From Zygnema cylindricum (lineage: Eukaryota > Streptophyta > Zygnematophyceae > Zygnematales > Zygnemataceae), in assembly GCA_037447655.1 (NCBI GenBank), contig JBBHKE010002853.1, positions 478,201 to 542,200 of the forward strand: a DNA stretch of 64,000 nt, read 5' to 3'. Position numbers and translations under genes: made by a program. Under the pieces are notes generated by a model. The model saw only the letters and a program-made list of their open reading frames with translations. It ran no database searches and was not told where the DNA came from. Positions 13,290 through 23,552 of the stretch are shown here, in pieces; position 1 is the stretch's first letter, and each line of letters begins with the position of its first letter.

Positions 13290-13530
13290 TTCAAAGTATC
13301 GGAGAGAGAGAGGTCGTCTCTTGATGGAGAATGGAAGCACAGAGAGGACATCCCTGCAGAGCGAAGTCATTGGCATCACAGGGCTGAATGCCTTCCTCTG
13401 GAATCGAAATTCGGATGACCGTACAACGGGACCAAAGGGCTCCTCCCCATGCCACATGCATGTCCGGTCGGACATGGTCGATGAGAAGAGCCCATATGAG
13501 ATAACCGTCCCTCTTGTACACCTGCATAAA
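13290..13530 (-). CDS. Putative coding exon, unidentified
   Basis: After a pyrimidine-rich acceptor (TTTTATGCAG, exon edge about 13526) the minus strand reads VYKRDGYLIWALLIDHVRPD and HVAWGGALWSRCTVIRISIP. This region is GC-richer than its surroundings. Two other frames, one on each strand, are also open, so the true frame is not certain. The longer 240-residue minus ORF that spans it starts inside a TRIM LTR and is not a gene. Confidence 0.25.
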
Positions 13531-13834
13531 ATTAGACTACCAATTAGAAGCCAAAATTGATAAAAAGCTTGCCCTTGATACCCACATCTGGCCTTATTCC
13601 GTGAATAATGCATGACGAACCGAGAACTGCAATTGAGCACGGATCCTCGGATGAAGCTAGTTAGAAACGCCTTCTCGTGACGCGGACTATCTTCATCCGC
13701 ATAGCTCCAATTCCGTTTCAAAACAGCAGAGGGTGCAGAATGTTGACATACGTGAAACGTGCGTTCGATATCCGAAATTGTGGTAAAATCCACACTAAAA
13801 CCTGTATAAAAATGGACCCACCAGCGTAACATCC

Positions 13835-13906
13835 GAGCTGGTGGCACAGTGGTAGTGCGTTCGCAGCTTAAGTGAAAGGTCCCAGGTTCAAATCCTGGCC
13901 GGCTCA
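13835..13906 (+). other. tRNA-like cloverleaf in TRIM LTR1
   Basis: All four arms can be drawn. The acceptor is GAGCTGG/CCGGCTC, D-stem GCAC/GTGC with loop AGTGGTA, anticodon stem TTCGC/GTGAA with loop AGCTTAA, and T-arm CCAGG-TTCAAAT-CCTGG. Box A (TGGCACAGTGG) and box B (GGTTCAAATCC) are intact. Position 33 is G rather than the near-universal U and no CCA is encoded, so it is probably not a translating tRNA. The formal anticodon would be CTT. Confidence 0.85.
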
Positions 13907-14090
13907 TCAATCCCTTTAATGGGATCGTCCATTCTATCCCCCGATTCTATGAATCTTAACATGGTATCGGATGACCGGCTACCTCTCGAGGGGGGGTGTT
14001 CACGCACGTGAAACGTGCGTTCGATATCCGGAATTGTGGTAAAATCCACACTAAAACCTATATAAAAATGAACCCACCAGCGTAACATCC

Positions 14091-14162
14091 GAGCTGTTGG
14101 CACAGTGGTAGTGCGTTCACAGCTTAAGTGAAAGGCCCCAGGTTTAAATCCTGGCCAGCTCA
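14091..14162 (+). other. tRNA-like cloverleaf in TRIM LTR2
   Basis: Same fold as in LTR1. Differences include the anticodon stem TTCAC/GTGAA (a G-T pair becomes A-T) and acceptor changes GAGCTGT/CCAGCTC. The T-loop has TTTAAAT, a box B mismatch. Confidence 0.8.
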
Positions 14163-14222
14163 TCAATCCCTTTAATGGGATCGTCCATTCTATCCCCCGA
14201 TTCTAGGAATCTTAACACAGAA

Positions 14223-14905
14223 GTGCTTGACTAAAGGAGTGGATTCCGAGACCAATGCTGCGTCTTGGCCTCCCATGCAAAGCATGCATTCCGTACATGC
14301 GACAGAGATAGATGGACGGAAGACCAAACAAAACAGATTCTAACAGCAAAAGTTGACATGGAACGATCATACACATTAATCGCCACTGATTTTATCAAGA
14401 CAAGTATGTAGCCTCTTAAACATATGAAGTTAATCAATTTTCACCATGCAGGCAACATACTGATATTACTAGGACTGCAATTTTTCACCCTTGTCACCTC
14501 CTTTTTCTTTTTTTTTGTTCTTATTTACAATTACAAGTGACTAATAAGCACAGGAGTCTGGAAAACCTGTCAAGGACCTTTTAAGAGTGAAAGTGCATAT
14601 GTTGCACAAGGTCCATCCACAATTTTTTTTAAGGCGAATGTATCAAATTATAAATAAAAGGTCTGATCGATAAATTTGCAAACTAAACCACAAAGAACTC
14701 ACATACGAAGTTCACAACATCCAAGCTAAGAAACGGTGAGAAAGCAATATCTCTACGCAGCAAAAAGCTTGCCTGGCAGAGGGTTTGCTGAATGTGTCAG
14801 TCGACGACTTTTGTTTTCCGCGAAATGAATCGTAACGGTTGGCGCCAAAAGTAGGAATATGGCAGTTACCACTGCAGTACATGTACAGTACATTATGGGT
14901 TCGTT
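14223..14905. other. Gene-free stretch
   Basis: No coding exon supported. Sequence just left of the next MITE is rich in GTAC words (ACAGTACATGTACAGTACA near 14870). Confidence 0.35.
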
Positions 14906-15464
14906 CAGTACAGTACACCGCCAATCGTTATTAGCGTGTAAGTTTTTTTAGCGTATAAAAATAATTACCGTGGTGTACGCTATTCAAGAATTTGAAAATT
15001 TTGGAAAAAATCATACATTCTAATTGTTTGGTTGTGGTAATTTGGATCTTTGAAAAAAAAATGTTGGTCGCAAACATGCTTATACTAATATTGGTCTCCG
15101 TACAAAATATGACAAATCGTACACAAATCGTACATTCACACGGTCGAAACGCGGCTGTCGGACGAATATGTGCGAGCGGGATTTTTTACGACCTGGTTTT
15201 TTTTCCTTTTTAGAACGCAAATTCTCATGTGTCCGCTGTTACTAAAACTAATTTATTGTAATTTTTAACTTAAAAAGGTACATTTATGTATGTTCTGACA
15301 CTGACCGTACACCACTCTATTTAAGAGACAACGTACTGAAAATAACCCTAAATAGAATAAAGAAAAAAATAGAATGAACTACACTAATGGAGAATATAAA
15401 AAAAAAAAAGCTGGAGGGAATTAGCGTACACAACGCTAATAACGATTGGCGGTGTACTGTACTG
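14906..15464. mobile_element. MITE with CAGTACAGTACACCGCC ends (559 bp)
   Basis: The left end CAGTACAGTACACCGCCAAT and right end ATTGGCGGTGTACTGTACTG are inverted repeats. They continue inward through CGTTATTAGCG. The interior is AT-rich and non-coding. It is a member of a family whose ends (TACACCG..AATCG..ATTAG) recur at 17460-17966, 46554-46763, 55720-55946 and, as a single end, near 50272. Confidence 0.75.
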
Positions 15465-16290
15465 TATTATCTTATGTAGTATCTTTTGATGGACATCCGT
15501 TCTTTACCAGCAGAAGAATCGCATTAAGAACGAACGGTATGTCCAAAACTTCACCAATTGAATATCCTCGATAATGCGCACTAAATACACCGTACGGTAA
15601 TATTCGCATACCTGGCAAATATTGTACATCATGATTGGATCTCTACCAGGATGCGTACGAATAGAAAAAATATCCGGCGACACTTCCTGAGCCAAAAGAG
15701 TACTTCGTTAACCACTTTGCATTAAATTATTAAGTTCTTTTTTTTCACGTCCGCCCTACATGCCATCTTGCTAATTTTGTCTTCGGCACCTTTTTTTCAA
15801 GACCTTTCAAGGTTTCGTAGGCATTTTTGGCTATTCCCAGGGATTTTAAGGTTTCTTAGGGAATAAGGTTTTTTTTAACTTTTTAGGGTTTTGAAGCCTT
15901 TTAGCTGTACGGCTCCTTTTTTTGTCGTTTCTAGTTTTTTTTGGTGGGAATGGCTTTTTAGGGTACCAACCATCAAAATTACAGGCGGTTGGAAACCTTT
16001 CATACAATTAGGGTTAATCAGGAAATCGCCGTATCGCCGATACAAGATCCAACTGCCATATTGACAAAAGATCGAGACCCCCTCAATATGGAAATTTGAA
16101 AATCATCGATTCCGGTTCAATACACATCACTAAGTCCACATTAATATCTATAAACATATATATTTTAATAATAATATAATAGAACATATATAGAACATGA
16201 CATAATACATATATATTTTCCAAAATTAAACGAAAAAAAAAATAGCAAAAAAGCGTGACAAGATATCACAATCAAAAAGTGAAATCTTAC
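15465..16290. other. Mostly gene-free; one possible 75-bp exon at 15612-15686 (minus)
   Basis: A minus-strand phase-0 stretch (IFSIRTHPGRDPIMMYNICQ) sits between a pyrimidine-tract acceptor (TTTTGGCTCAG) and a donor (CAG then GTATGCG). It is too short to identify and could be chance. The rest, with many T/A runs, shows nothing. Confidence 0.25.
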
Positions 16291-16397
16291 CTTCTCTCAT
16301 TAGGGTTGGGAACCAATTTTCGAAGAAGAGACACCATAACTATGGTGGATGTGAGGTTGTCCAGAATGGAGCTCAGAACGAAGGTGATACCGCCCAC
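16291..16397 (-). CDS. Exon of a NhaD-type Na+/H+ antiporter
   Basis: The 107-bp exon encodes VGGITFVLSSILDNLTSTIV followed by MVSLLRKLVPNPNERR. This is the signature membrane segment of NhaD antiporters (plant NHD1-like, usually chloroplast envelope). There the LDNLT(S/T)TIVMVSLLRKL block precedes the AANAGGAW(S/T)PIGD segment. Splice sites are good: acceptor TATTTTCAG, donor GAGAAG then GTAAGA, starting in phase 0 and ending in phase 2. I found no neighbouring NhaD exon on either side, so the gene has very long introns, is interrupted by the gap at 16409-16418, or is a relic. The exon itself has no stop. Confidence 0.8.
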
Positions 16398-16408
16398 CTG
16401 AAAATAAN

Positions 16409-16418
16409 NNNNNNNNNC
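16409..16418. other. Assembly gap (10 N)
   Basis: Ten N characters 11 bp upstream of the NhaD exon's acceptor. The true size is unknown. Confidence 0.99.
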
Positions 16419-17459
16419 AATTTTATAAATAATTGTGATTCCCATACAGGGGTACATGAACATCGAATCACTTAAATGAAACAAAAAATCGCGCGTAGGC
16501 GGCCTGGGCCAAAAGTTCACAGGGATACACATTTTTGCATTAGTGTTGAATGCAAACACTGTTAACATATGCAGCTGTTATGGACACTGCTAACAGTTGC
16601 AGATGTAAACAGTACAGCGTGCCAAAAAAAACCTTGACGAACACTGCAGCATACAGAATGGCACTGTAACATCTGCATGGCAGAAGATCGGACACGTCAA
16701 AGTACCAACTTCTTATACGATGCCATTTCACATCGAGCGGACAGGAAACGCGAAGGCAAAGCGCATATTCTTCAACCATGAAACTGCACAGGCTAGAAGA
16801 CGGTACGTCTACAATGTCACGGTAAGACATACGACGTCACAAGCAGTTCCAAAAAAAACCGTGCGACATGACAAATGTAGACGTTGACAATCGTCACAGG
16901 TATTGTCGACGTATACAATTGTCACAAACGTAAGTTGTGATTACGTTTTTACACATAGGGACACTTGAAAACCGGGTCCGGCGGATGCGCGCTAAAAAAC
17001 AAAGTAAATTCACTAAGCTACAAGTACATGGGGACATACCCTTAGTGTTAATAAATATTTTAACACTTAAAACATCTTTTATCTTTACACACTTGTCCAA
17101 TTTTCACACGCAGACCGCCAATCGGAAGGTGAGAATCCGGGCTTTCAATTGCAACCGTCAGATCGATAATTCGACAAACATGTATTGAAAAAAAGATTTT
17201 TTAAGTGGCAAAAAAACATTAACACTAAAAGCGATACACGGTGTAGAGTGTGTTCTGTACGTTAACTGCTCGTAAAGCGTACATAAAAAATATCAAATAA
17301 CTGCGTTGACATGCGAAAGCGAGTGGCGTTTAAAACCAGAAAGCGCACTTCAGATATTTATTCTTCTTAGTAATGAACACTAGGGAAATTCGGGGAAATT
17401 GCGTGAACTTGTTCTCACATGTTCAAACGCCGACCATGTGAGTCCTATCCGCCTGTACG
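16419..17459. other. Gene-free; holds an inverted-repeat element shared with 42.0 kb
   Basis: Sequence from about 17035 to 17250 (TTTTAACACTTAAAACATC ... TTTTTTAAGTGGC, ATTAACACTAAAAGCGAT) is related to 42015-42190. Its halves are partly inverted, a small foldback or MITE. No coding exon seen. Confidence 0.5.
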
Positions 17460-17966
17460 GTACACCGTGAATCGTAATTAGAGTAAATTACTCTAATTCG
17501 GTCGCTCGAAATTTTGACTCTCTCACATAAAATAGAGTAAACGATTCTATTTTTTTCATCATTCTATTTAAGGTAAAGTTTAATTAGCGTTTTTAATTCT
17601 GATATAGGTTTGTTTTAAACAGTGTGGAGTACAGACGGTGTCATACCGTGCAAAGTTGTACTTTATTAAGTAAAAAAATACAAATAATGATTTAATACAG
17701 GTCATTATCATGTAATTGCGTTTTAACAAACCACGTAGTGCAAACGTCATAGTGACGATAAATTGTAAGTTTTGCCAAATTCTGTACGAGTACCTTATTT
17801 ACAGTAGAGGATATTAGCGTGCCAAATTAGAGTACTTAAATAAATTATAGTAAACTTCATAGTTGAAAAAGCTCTATCACATAAATTAACGTTAATTACT
17901 CTAATTTTGTTTTTTAGTTTTTGTACTCTAATTTTTTCATTACTCTAATTACGATTCGCGTTGTAC
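17460..17966. mobile_element. MITE with GTACACCGTGAATCG ends (507 bp)
   Basis: Left GTACACCGTGAATCGTAATT and right AATTACGATTCGCGTTGTAC are inverted repeats with a few mismatches, both continuing into AGAGT(A). The interior is AT-rich and non-coding. Confidence 0.7.
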
Positions 17967-19642
17967 TTCCCGAGTCATTCTCCTCCAGTCCTATGTACGA
18001 CACGCGAGATTAAACAATCACATTTTATTCACGATCCACCCTAATTTGCCTTGAGGCCTGATGAGTTGAATAGCTGATGATTTTCAAACTCATAGGACCA
18101 AGAAAATACTTCAAACTATTATAGTTTATGTTTTGACTTGAGTGGACGCGGAGATTCCACGCAATCCTCATATCTACCGCAATCAATGCTTGGGGCAGTT
18201 TTTTTGAAAAATACAAATCAATGAATTAAATGAGCTTGAAAGCTCAAATCAGTAAATTAAATGAATGAGCAATTTCGCTGAAAAGCGGCCTTCACGTCTT
18301 AAACCATACTTTTCAATGAAATTCCACAAACACAGTTAACATATGTCCACATGACAACGACACTCCTATTCTGTATCACCGAAAGGCACCAACGTACGAT
18401 GAGAATCGTTTGAGTCGTCAATTTGCAATGCGTGACGCGACCGAAGCTTGGCGTGCAGGGGATTGTGACTGCAAGCCTATATTTTACTGGTATACCTAGG
18501 AATCAGTTAATCACAATTAATAGAGAGACTACGAGGACGGGAAAAGCTTTGAACGGTGAGATTTGTCTGTCTAATAGTTAGTGCGTCAAGCCTACCTACA
18601 ACTCCTTGTTTTTCCATGCTATAACTTAATCTCCTATTGAGTTTGTTACGAAATTTTCATACAAATCTCTACACAATTCAGGCTGTCGATTAGGTAAACT
18701 AGATTTTCATTGTTTTAAGAAACGAAACAATATGACATATGATCAAAGGTGACGATTTTGGGAGTAAAATAAAATTTAAAAGATAATAAATCTCAAATAA
18801 ATCATTGTGTGAGACGTAGGAATGTCAAAGCTGCATTTCAAACTTTTCTGAGATTGTTGCCCAACTGTTTTTCCTTCTTTGGACGTACTTACAAAACAGT
18901 TTTTTACTGCAAAAAAAATAACCTCTTCCTCTCCCTCACCCTCCCCCTCCCCCTCCTCATTCCCAAGTATTGTCTGTGCGTTTGCTAAAAAGGTTGACAA
19001 GAAAGTACAAAAAAATGGGCTCCTCTTCTACATGGATCGATTTTACCCATATCACCTCAAAACATCAAACTCTTTTTATTTTTATGCTTTACTTCTCTCT
19101 TAGCGACTTGTCACCGGTTTCTGAAAGAGATAAGAATCAACCGAGAAATACCCTGACGCTGAAAGAAATTGAGCCACCTGAAAAGAAAGATTTGGTTTGC
19201 TACTGACATTAATCACCAATACTTGTGTTTTATCATTACGACATTTTTCCTTTTTGTATTTGTGTTTAAGTATGTGTTTTTTTTTGTTTTTCCTTTGAGT
19301 TTCTCAAAGTAGATGCAACGGCTATCATACATACCTTAGGACATCAGATTTTACTTCATTTTTTTTCCGTTGTTGTCTCGTTTTTGGGATTTCTACTAGA
19401 GTGCCCAAAATGCCTCTTTCTCGTGCGATGTTCAAGTTTTGACTCAATTTTCTCCTCCGAAAGTAGGAATTTTGGCAGAGCCCTACAAACCCACTAAATT
19501 TGGTGAGGTCTTAATGGAAATTAAGCTGTGAATTTGCTTATGTTTTGTATCTAGAGGGAGGAGAGGAGAAGTAGAGGTGGAGTACCGGACAGAGTTGAGG
19601 ACTTAAGGTTCACTAACATTTTTCATTTTCATATTTTGGCAG
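17967..19642. other. Gene-free or undetermined stretch
   Basis: Contains a short CT-rich run (18925-18960). A plus-strand open piece near 19103-19204 (SERDKNQPRNTLTLKEIEPP, then a stop) follows a TCTCTCTTAG acceptor-like site and could be a terminal exon. Support is weak. Confidence 0.25.
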
Positions 19643-19793
19643 TTTTATCATACACTTGTGAAGGTGAAAATGCAAAAAATGTTAACCTTTCGTTGTTTTC
19701 CGAAAGATCTGAGAATGAAACAGCCACCGGTGGTAACTTTTCTTTCACATACAAAATTCCCGGTCAGGGTCAGATGAAAGCTTTGGCCTGCCC
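19643..19793 (+). CDS. Possible exon of a secreted-type protein
   Basis: After an acceptor (ATATTTTGGCAG) the plus strand reads SYTCEGENAKNVNLSLFSE and NETATGGNFSFTYKIPGQGQ, ending near CCC then GTAGGA. N-glycosylation-like NLS, NET and NFS sites and Cys residues suggest an extracellular domain. The frame meets TAG if the exon runs on to the alternative donor at 19842. Not recognised. It might pair with the Cys-rich exon at 24759-25009, with TRIM copies in the intron. Confidence 0.25.
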
Positions 19794-20337
19794 GTAGGAA
19801 TTTGCTAGCCAGGATGGCTGCAAATATCCAAATAGTACACAGGTTAGTTAAAAAAAAAACTTATGCATAGAAATTTGCACATTTTCCATAATAATAAAGA
19901 TTGACCAGAAACATAGATAAGAGCTGATTTGAAATATATTTCTCCTCATATAAGGAGATTTTCTTCAACAACTCTTTTATGGTCGGTGAAATCTAAAAGT
20001 ACTATTCAACTTTGAACTTTGAAGATCTTTAATTTGCTAACTTTCTTTTGAACACTTTTTCTGGTCCAGCTTTCACTTTGTATGTAATGCGGGTAATTTT
20101 AAAAGCTTAAAATGCTCAAATATTGAAAAGAAAGAGATGTTTAATCTTGAAAAACTACTTGTCGAAGTAGTTAAAAAACAAAAAGAAAAACCTGCCATGT
20201 AGCATGAAATAGAGTGGATGCAGGAGTTCATGTTTCCAATGGCGGTGACTTACGTTCGGCGGGATATTCAGAACATGTCGAGCAAAGAGAGAGGACAATA
20301 TTTTGTCGCCATCAAAACACTTAAAAACTGTTGCACC
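19794..20337. other. Gene-free stretch
   Basis: AT-rich sequence without supported features up to the TRIM array. Confidence 0.35.
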
Positions 20338-21177
20338 TGTTGACATACGTGAAACGTGCGCTCGATATCCAAAATTGTGGTAAATATCCACACTAAAACC
20401 TATATAAAATTTGACCCACCAACGTAACATCTAAGCTTGTGGCACATTGGTAGCGTGTTTGCAGCTTAAGTGAAAGGTCCCAGGTTCAAATCCTGGCCGG
20501 CTCATCAATCCTTTTATTGGGAGCGTCCATTCTATCCCCCGATTCTATGAATCTTAACATGGTATCAGAGCCAAGGGGATCAGGTTTACATGGACAATTA
20601 TGACCGGCTACCTCTCGAGAGGGGGTTAATCGGAGACAGGGGGATTAGGTTTACATAGACAATTATGACCGGCTACCTCTCGAGGGGGGGTGTTGACGTA
20701 CGTGAAACGTGCGCTCAATATCGAGAATTGTGGTAAATATCCACACTAAAACCTATAAAAAATTGGACCCACAAGCTTAACATCTGAGCTGGTGGCATAG
20801 TGGTAGTACGTTCGCAACTTAAGTGAAAGGTCCCAGGTTCAAATCCTGGCCAATTCATCAATCCTTTTATTGGGATCATCCATTTTATCCTCCGATTCTA
20901 GGAATCTTAACATGGTATCGGAGCCAGAGGGATCAGGTTTACATGGACAATTACGACCGGGCTACTGATGGAAGACGTACGCGAACGGATATAATTGTGG
21001 TAAATATCCACACTAAAACCTATAAAAAATTGAACCTACCAGCGTAACATCTGAGCTGGTGGCACAGTGGTAGTGCTTCGCAGCTTAAGTGAAAGGTCCC
21101 AGGTTCAAATCCTGGCCGGCCCATCTATCCATTTATTGGGATCGTCATTCTATCTCCCGATTCTAAAAATTTTAACA
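20338..21177 (+). mobile_element. TRIM tandem array: LTR-internal-LTR-internal-LTR
   Basis: LTR 20338-20559 (222 bp) is followed by PBS TGGTATCAGAGCCA (20560-20573). This is a better match to the initiator-Met 3' end than in the 13.7-kb copy. The 131-bp internal region holds a duplicated block of about 60 bp (ATGACCGGCTACCTCTCGAG twice). A purine tract precedes LTR 20691-20912. A second PBS (20913) and a shortened internal part lead into a third LTR whose first part is rearranged and which ends TTTTAACA at 21177, again with PBS. tRNA-like cores lie at 20433-20504, 20786-20857 and 21053-21123. Unequal recombination between elements explains the array. Confidence 0.85.
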
Positions 21178-21226
21178 TGGTATCGGAGCAAGCTGCAGTA
21201 GGTTGTTTCCTGCAAGACCAAGAGAT

Positions 21227-21379
21227 AAGCCCATTTCCCAAGAAAAAACACGAGTCAGTAAGATTCCTAGAATCGACAAGCCCATTTCCCAAGAAAAAAC
21301 ACGAGCCAGTAAGATTCCTAGAATCGACACGCCCATTTCCTAAGAAAAAACACGAGCCAGTAAGATTCCTAGAATCGCG
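21227..21379. repeat. 51-bp tandem repeat, three copies
   Basis: Units start at 21227, 21278 and 21329 (CCCATTTCC then AAGAAAAAACACGAG). Each ends TAAGATTCCTAGAATCG, the reverse complement of the TRIM LTR tail. The repeat is 17 codons long and is open in frames on both strands, but no gene is indicated. Confidence 0.85.
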
Positions 21380-21488
21380 GGATAGAATGGACGATCCCAA
21401 TAAAGGGATTGATGAGCCGGCCAAGAATTGATTTAGTGTGGATATTTACCACAATTTCGGATATTAAGCGCACGTTTCACGTACGTCA
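21361..21488 (-). mobile_element. Inverted, internally deleted TRIM LTR
   Basis: Reading minus, it starts TGACGTACGTGAAACGTGC (from 21488) and ends at the LTR tail near 21361. The segment between the TATA-like part and the CCGGCTCATCAATCC part is lost, so the tRNA-like core is mostly missing. It faces the array at 20338-21177. Confidence 0.75.
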
Positions 21489-22985
21489 TCACCGCTGAAG
21501 AAGGGCGAAAGCAATTCGGTCCAGGGTGGGTCGATACTGTTACCGTACACTTTTCTCCTATGTTTGTGTTTGGTTTAATGCTGCGCTATTCTAGTATTCT
21601 CATGAATCAGGGCTCATTTGCCAAAAATTGATGTTATGGTTTATGTTTCAAATGCTTGTTTCCGAATTCGTGTTGTTTGACGAAATTGAGGATAATCTTC
21701 CATCCATTTGTTACATTTTTTATTTTCGTTCACTCAACGTTAGTTTTATTAAGTAAAGTCATCTCAAAAGTGTTAAACCATCCAAGGTTTACCCTCCCAG
21801 CTTCATTATGTCCAAGAAATTCTTACCTTTGCCTTGTTTTTATCTCCACAACATTAACAATTTTATCTTTTTCTTTCAAAGATTCAATATCCTATCAAAA
21901 CATGACTTTTGCCTTTTCAAAATCGTGGATATTTTGCCGCTTTCCCTCCCCAGGTTCGCGAGCTACGACGACATTGCAGGCCTCCACATGGCGGCCGTGC
22001 GGGTTCGCGAGTGGCACTGTGACATGGGTCACCTTGGACCCGCCCTCACTACTTTCCATAGCGCCATCGTACGACTTTTCGAAAAATCGATTCAAGTTCG
22101 AATACCATGCAAAAGAACTTCTCATACCGTACAGTATACCGTGTCTAAGCTGTCCTGTACCATACTGTACCATCAAAATATCATAGAAGTTACAACTTAG
22201 TACGTAACATATGAAAGCTATAGGTCAGATGTAATCACCCATTTGCTGAAACCGGCATACAAGCTACACTACCCATCGCTATTAAAGTTAATAACACTAA
22301 CTTGGTCGCGATATCTTCAGGGTGAGAATCATAACATAGAGTGGACGTGAAGGTATGCAGTTGTCATCCCTTCTTTTGGGTCCTAAGATTATTCAATTAG
22401 ACATGGAAAATTTTATCTTCCCCATCAAATATTACTAGTCCAGCCTCTCTAATAGTGTTGGACGGTCTATCTCATGCTGCTAAGTCATTGCACAACAGTG
22501 AACAAACAATGTTGTAAAAGTAACAGTACACCTTTACAATAAATTAAGTATTGTTGATTTGTTCCTAATCTATTCACATCATGATTTGTGGTTGATTTGT
22601 TTGTTTTGTCAAAAAAAATCAAAATAATTGACATGCGGTGGATCCCTCCCTTGCCTCGCCTTATTGGGGTTACCTTTGAGATGGCGGTCTCCTAAGTTCT
22701 GACCAGAGATTCATATGGTCTGACAGCTATTATGGAAACATACGCGGCGATCCAGATCACAACCATCAAGGTGAGGCGAAACCCATCGTCGTATTATTAT
22801 GCACTCACCACTATTCGGGTTTATTTCATAACAACCACAACCATACTATGAATGCACCATTTCTAGAGTTTATTTCGTATTTAAATTCTGACGGCCATGA
22901 TCATATTATAAATAAACCATTAATGAGGTTTATTTTGCATGTAGACTTTATCAACCAATTTAGAATGGATTTTACGAGAATAAAG
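21489..22985. other. No firm gene; one possible exon near 21954-22070 (plus)
   Basis: A GC-richer piece after TTTCCCTCCCCAG reads FASYDDIAGLHMAAVRVREW in the frame that is open upstream. It might be an exon of an unidentified gene. The flanks are AT-rich without further support. Confidence 0.25.
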
Positions 22986-23295
22986 CTACAATAACTTTGT
23001 ACCCAAAATTTTGTTGGCTTTCGAAACATTCATTCCAAGGAAAGCTTTTGATATTTTATTCTCAGATTGTTGAAACATAAAGACCTGGCTTTCTTCAGCT
23101 AGACTTGTTAAACTGATTTTGTTTGACAACACCTGTTTACATGAACAACAATGATAAACGGACAGTTTGCAAATTGGACCGTCGCCTTTGGAGATAAGGC
23201 GACCATAACATGACAAAATACTTGGGGATCTCTTAGACCAAGCAACATTATTAATCCATATGGCTAGTTTTGCTCGTAAGGCCACACTATCACCA
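22986..23295 (-). CDS. Putative terminal exon, unidentified
   Basis: A 100-residue minus-strand open frame of normal complexity (RAKLAIWINNVAWSKRSPS, CKLSVYHCCSCKQ, SQVFMFQQSENKISK) follows a TTTACAG acceptor-like site and ends at a TAG at about 22986. I do not recognise it; it could be a decayed gene. No neighbouring exon identified. Confidence 0.25.
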
Positions 23296-23552
23296 AACCC
23301 TGTAAACAATTGACTCTAGAAACGCACAAAAGCACTGCTTAAGCACTGCTCACAATAGTTAATAAGTGGTCCATGAATTCATCTATAATGGTGAACAAAA
23401 TGTACTTCTTTTTCAATTAGAGATATCTATGTTGTACAAATCATGTGATAGTGTGCAATGCAGTTACACTAGAAGAATTAAGTTGAAATTCGTGTGAGTG
23501 GGAAATAGTATTTCATTTTTAAAACTGCTGTCATATCCTTCACAATGGTGAA

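Larger units (their letters stand above)
13741..14217 (+). mobile_element. Complete TRIM retroelement with tRNA-like LTRs (477 bp)
   Basis: LTR1 at 13741-13961 and LTR2 at 13997-14217 are both 221 bp, start TGTT and end CTTAACA. The 35-bp internal part holds a PBS (TGGTATCGGA, complementary to the 3' end of initiator tRNA-Met) and a purine tract (CTCGAGGGGGGG) directly before LTR2. The 5-bp duplication CAGAA flanks the element at 13736-13740 and 14218-14222. There is no coding capacity, so it must be mobilised in trans. Each LTR contains a 72-nt tRNA-like sequence. The internal region is a shortened form of the one at 20560-20690. Confidence 0.9.

Noticed and set aside
13188-13910. A 240-residue minus-strand ORF
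   Set aside because: Its first part is the antisense translation of the TRIM tRNA-like LTR (RPGFEPGT-type residues). The TRIM insertion has a clear target duplication at 13736-13740, so the frame is fortuitous.
13835-14162. Two adjacent tRNA genes
   Set aside because: The cloverleaf is excellent, but position 33 is not U, the copies sit at the same place in every LTR, and the LTR ends, PBS and target duplication show they are parts of a retroelement.
21227-21379. CRISPR-like array
   Set aside because: Units are head-to-tail copies with no variable spacers, in a eukaryotic genome, and derive from a TRIM end.
21656-22186. A 176-residue plus-strand ORF
   Set aside because: Low-complexity hydrophobic start, no family likeness, and it crosses an acceptor-like site. 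Only a short piece near 21954 has possible exon character, in another frame.
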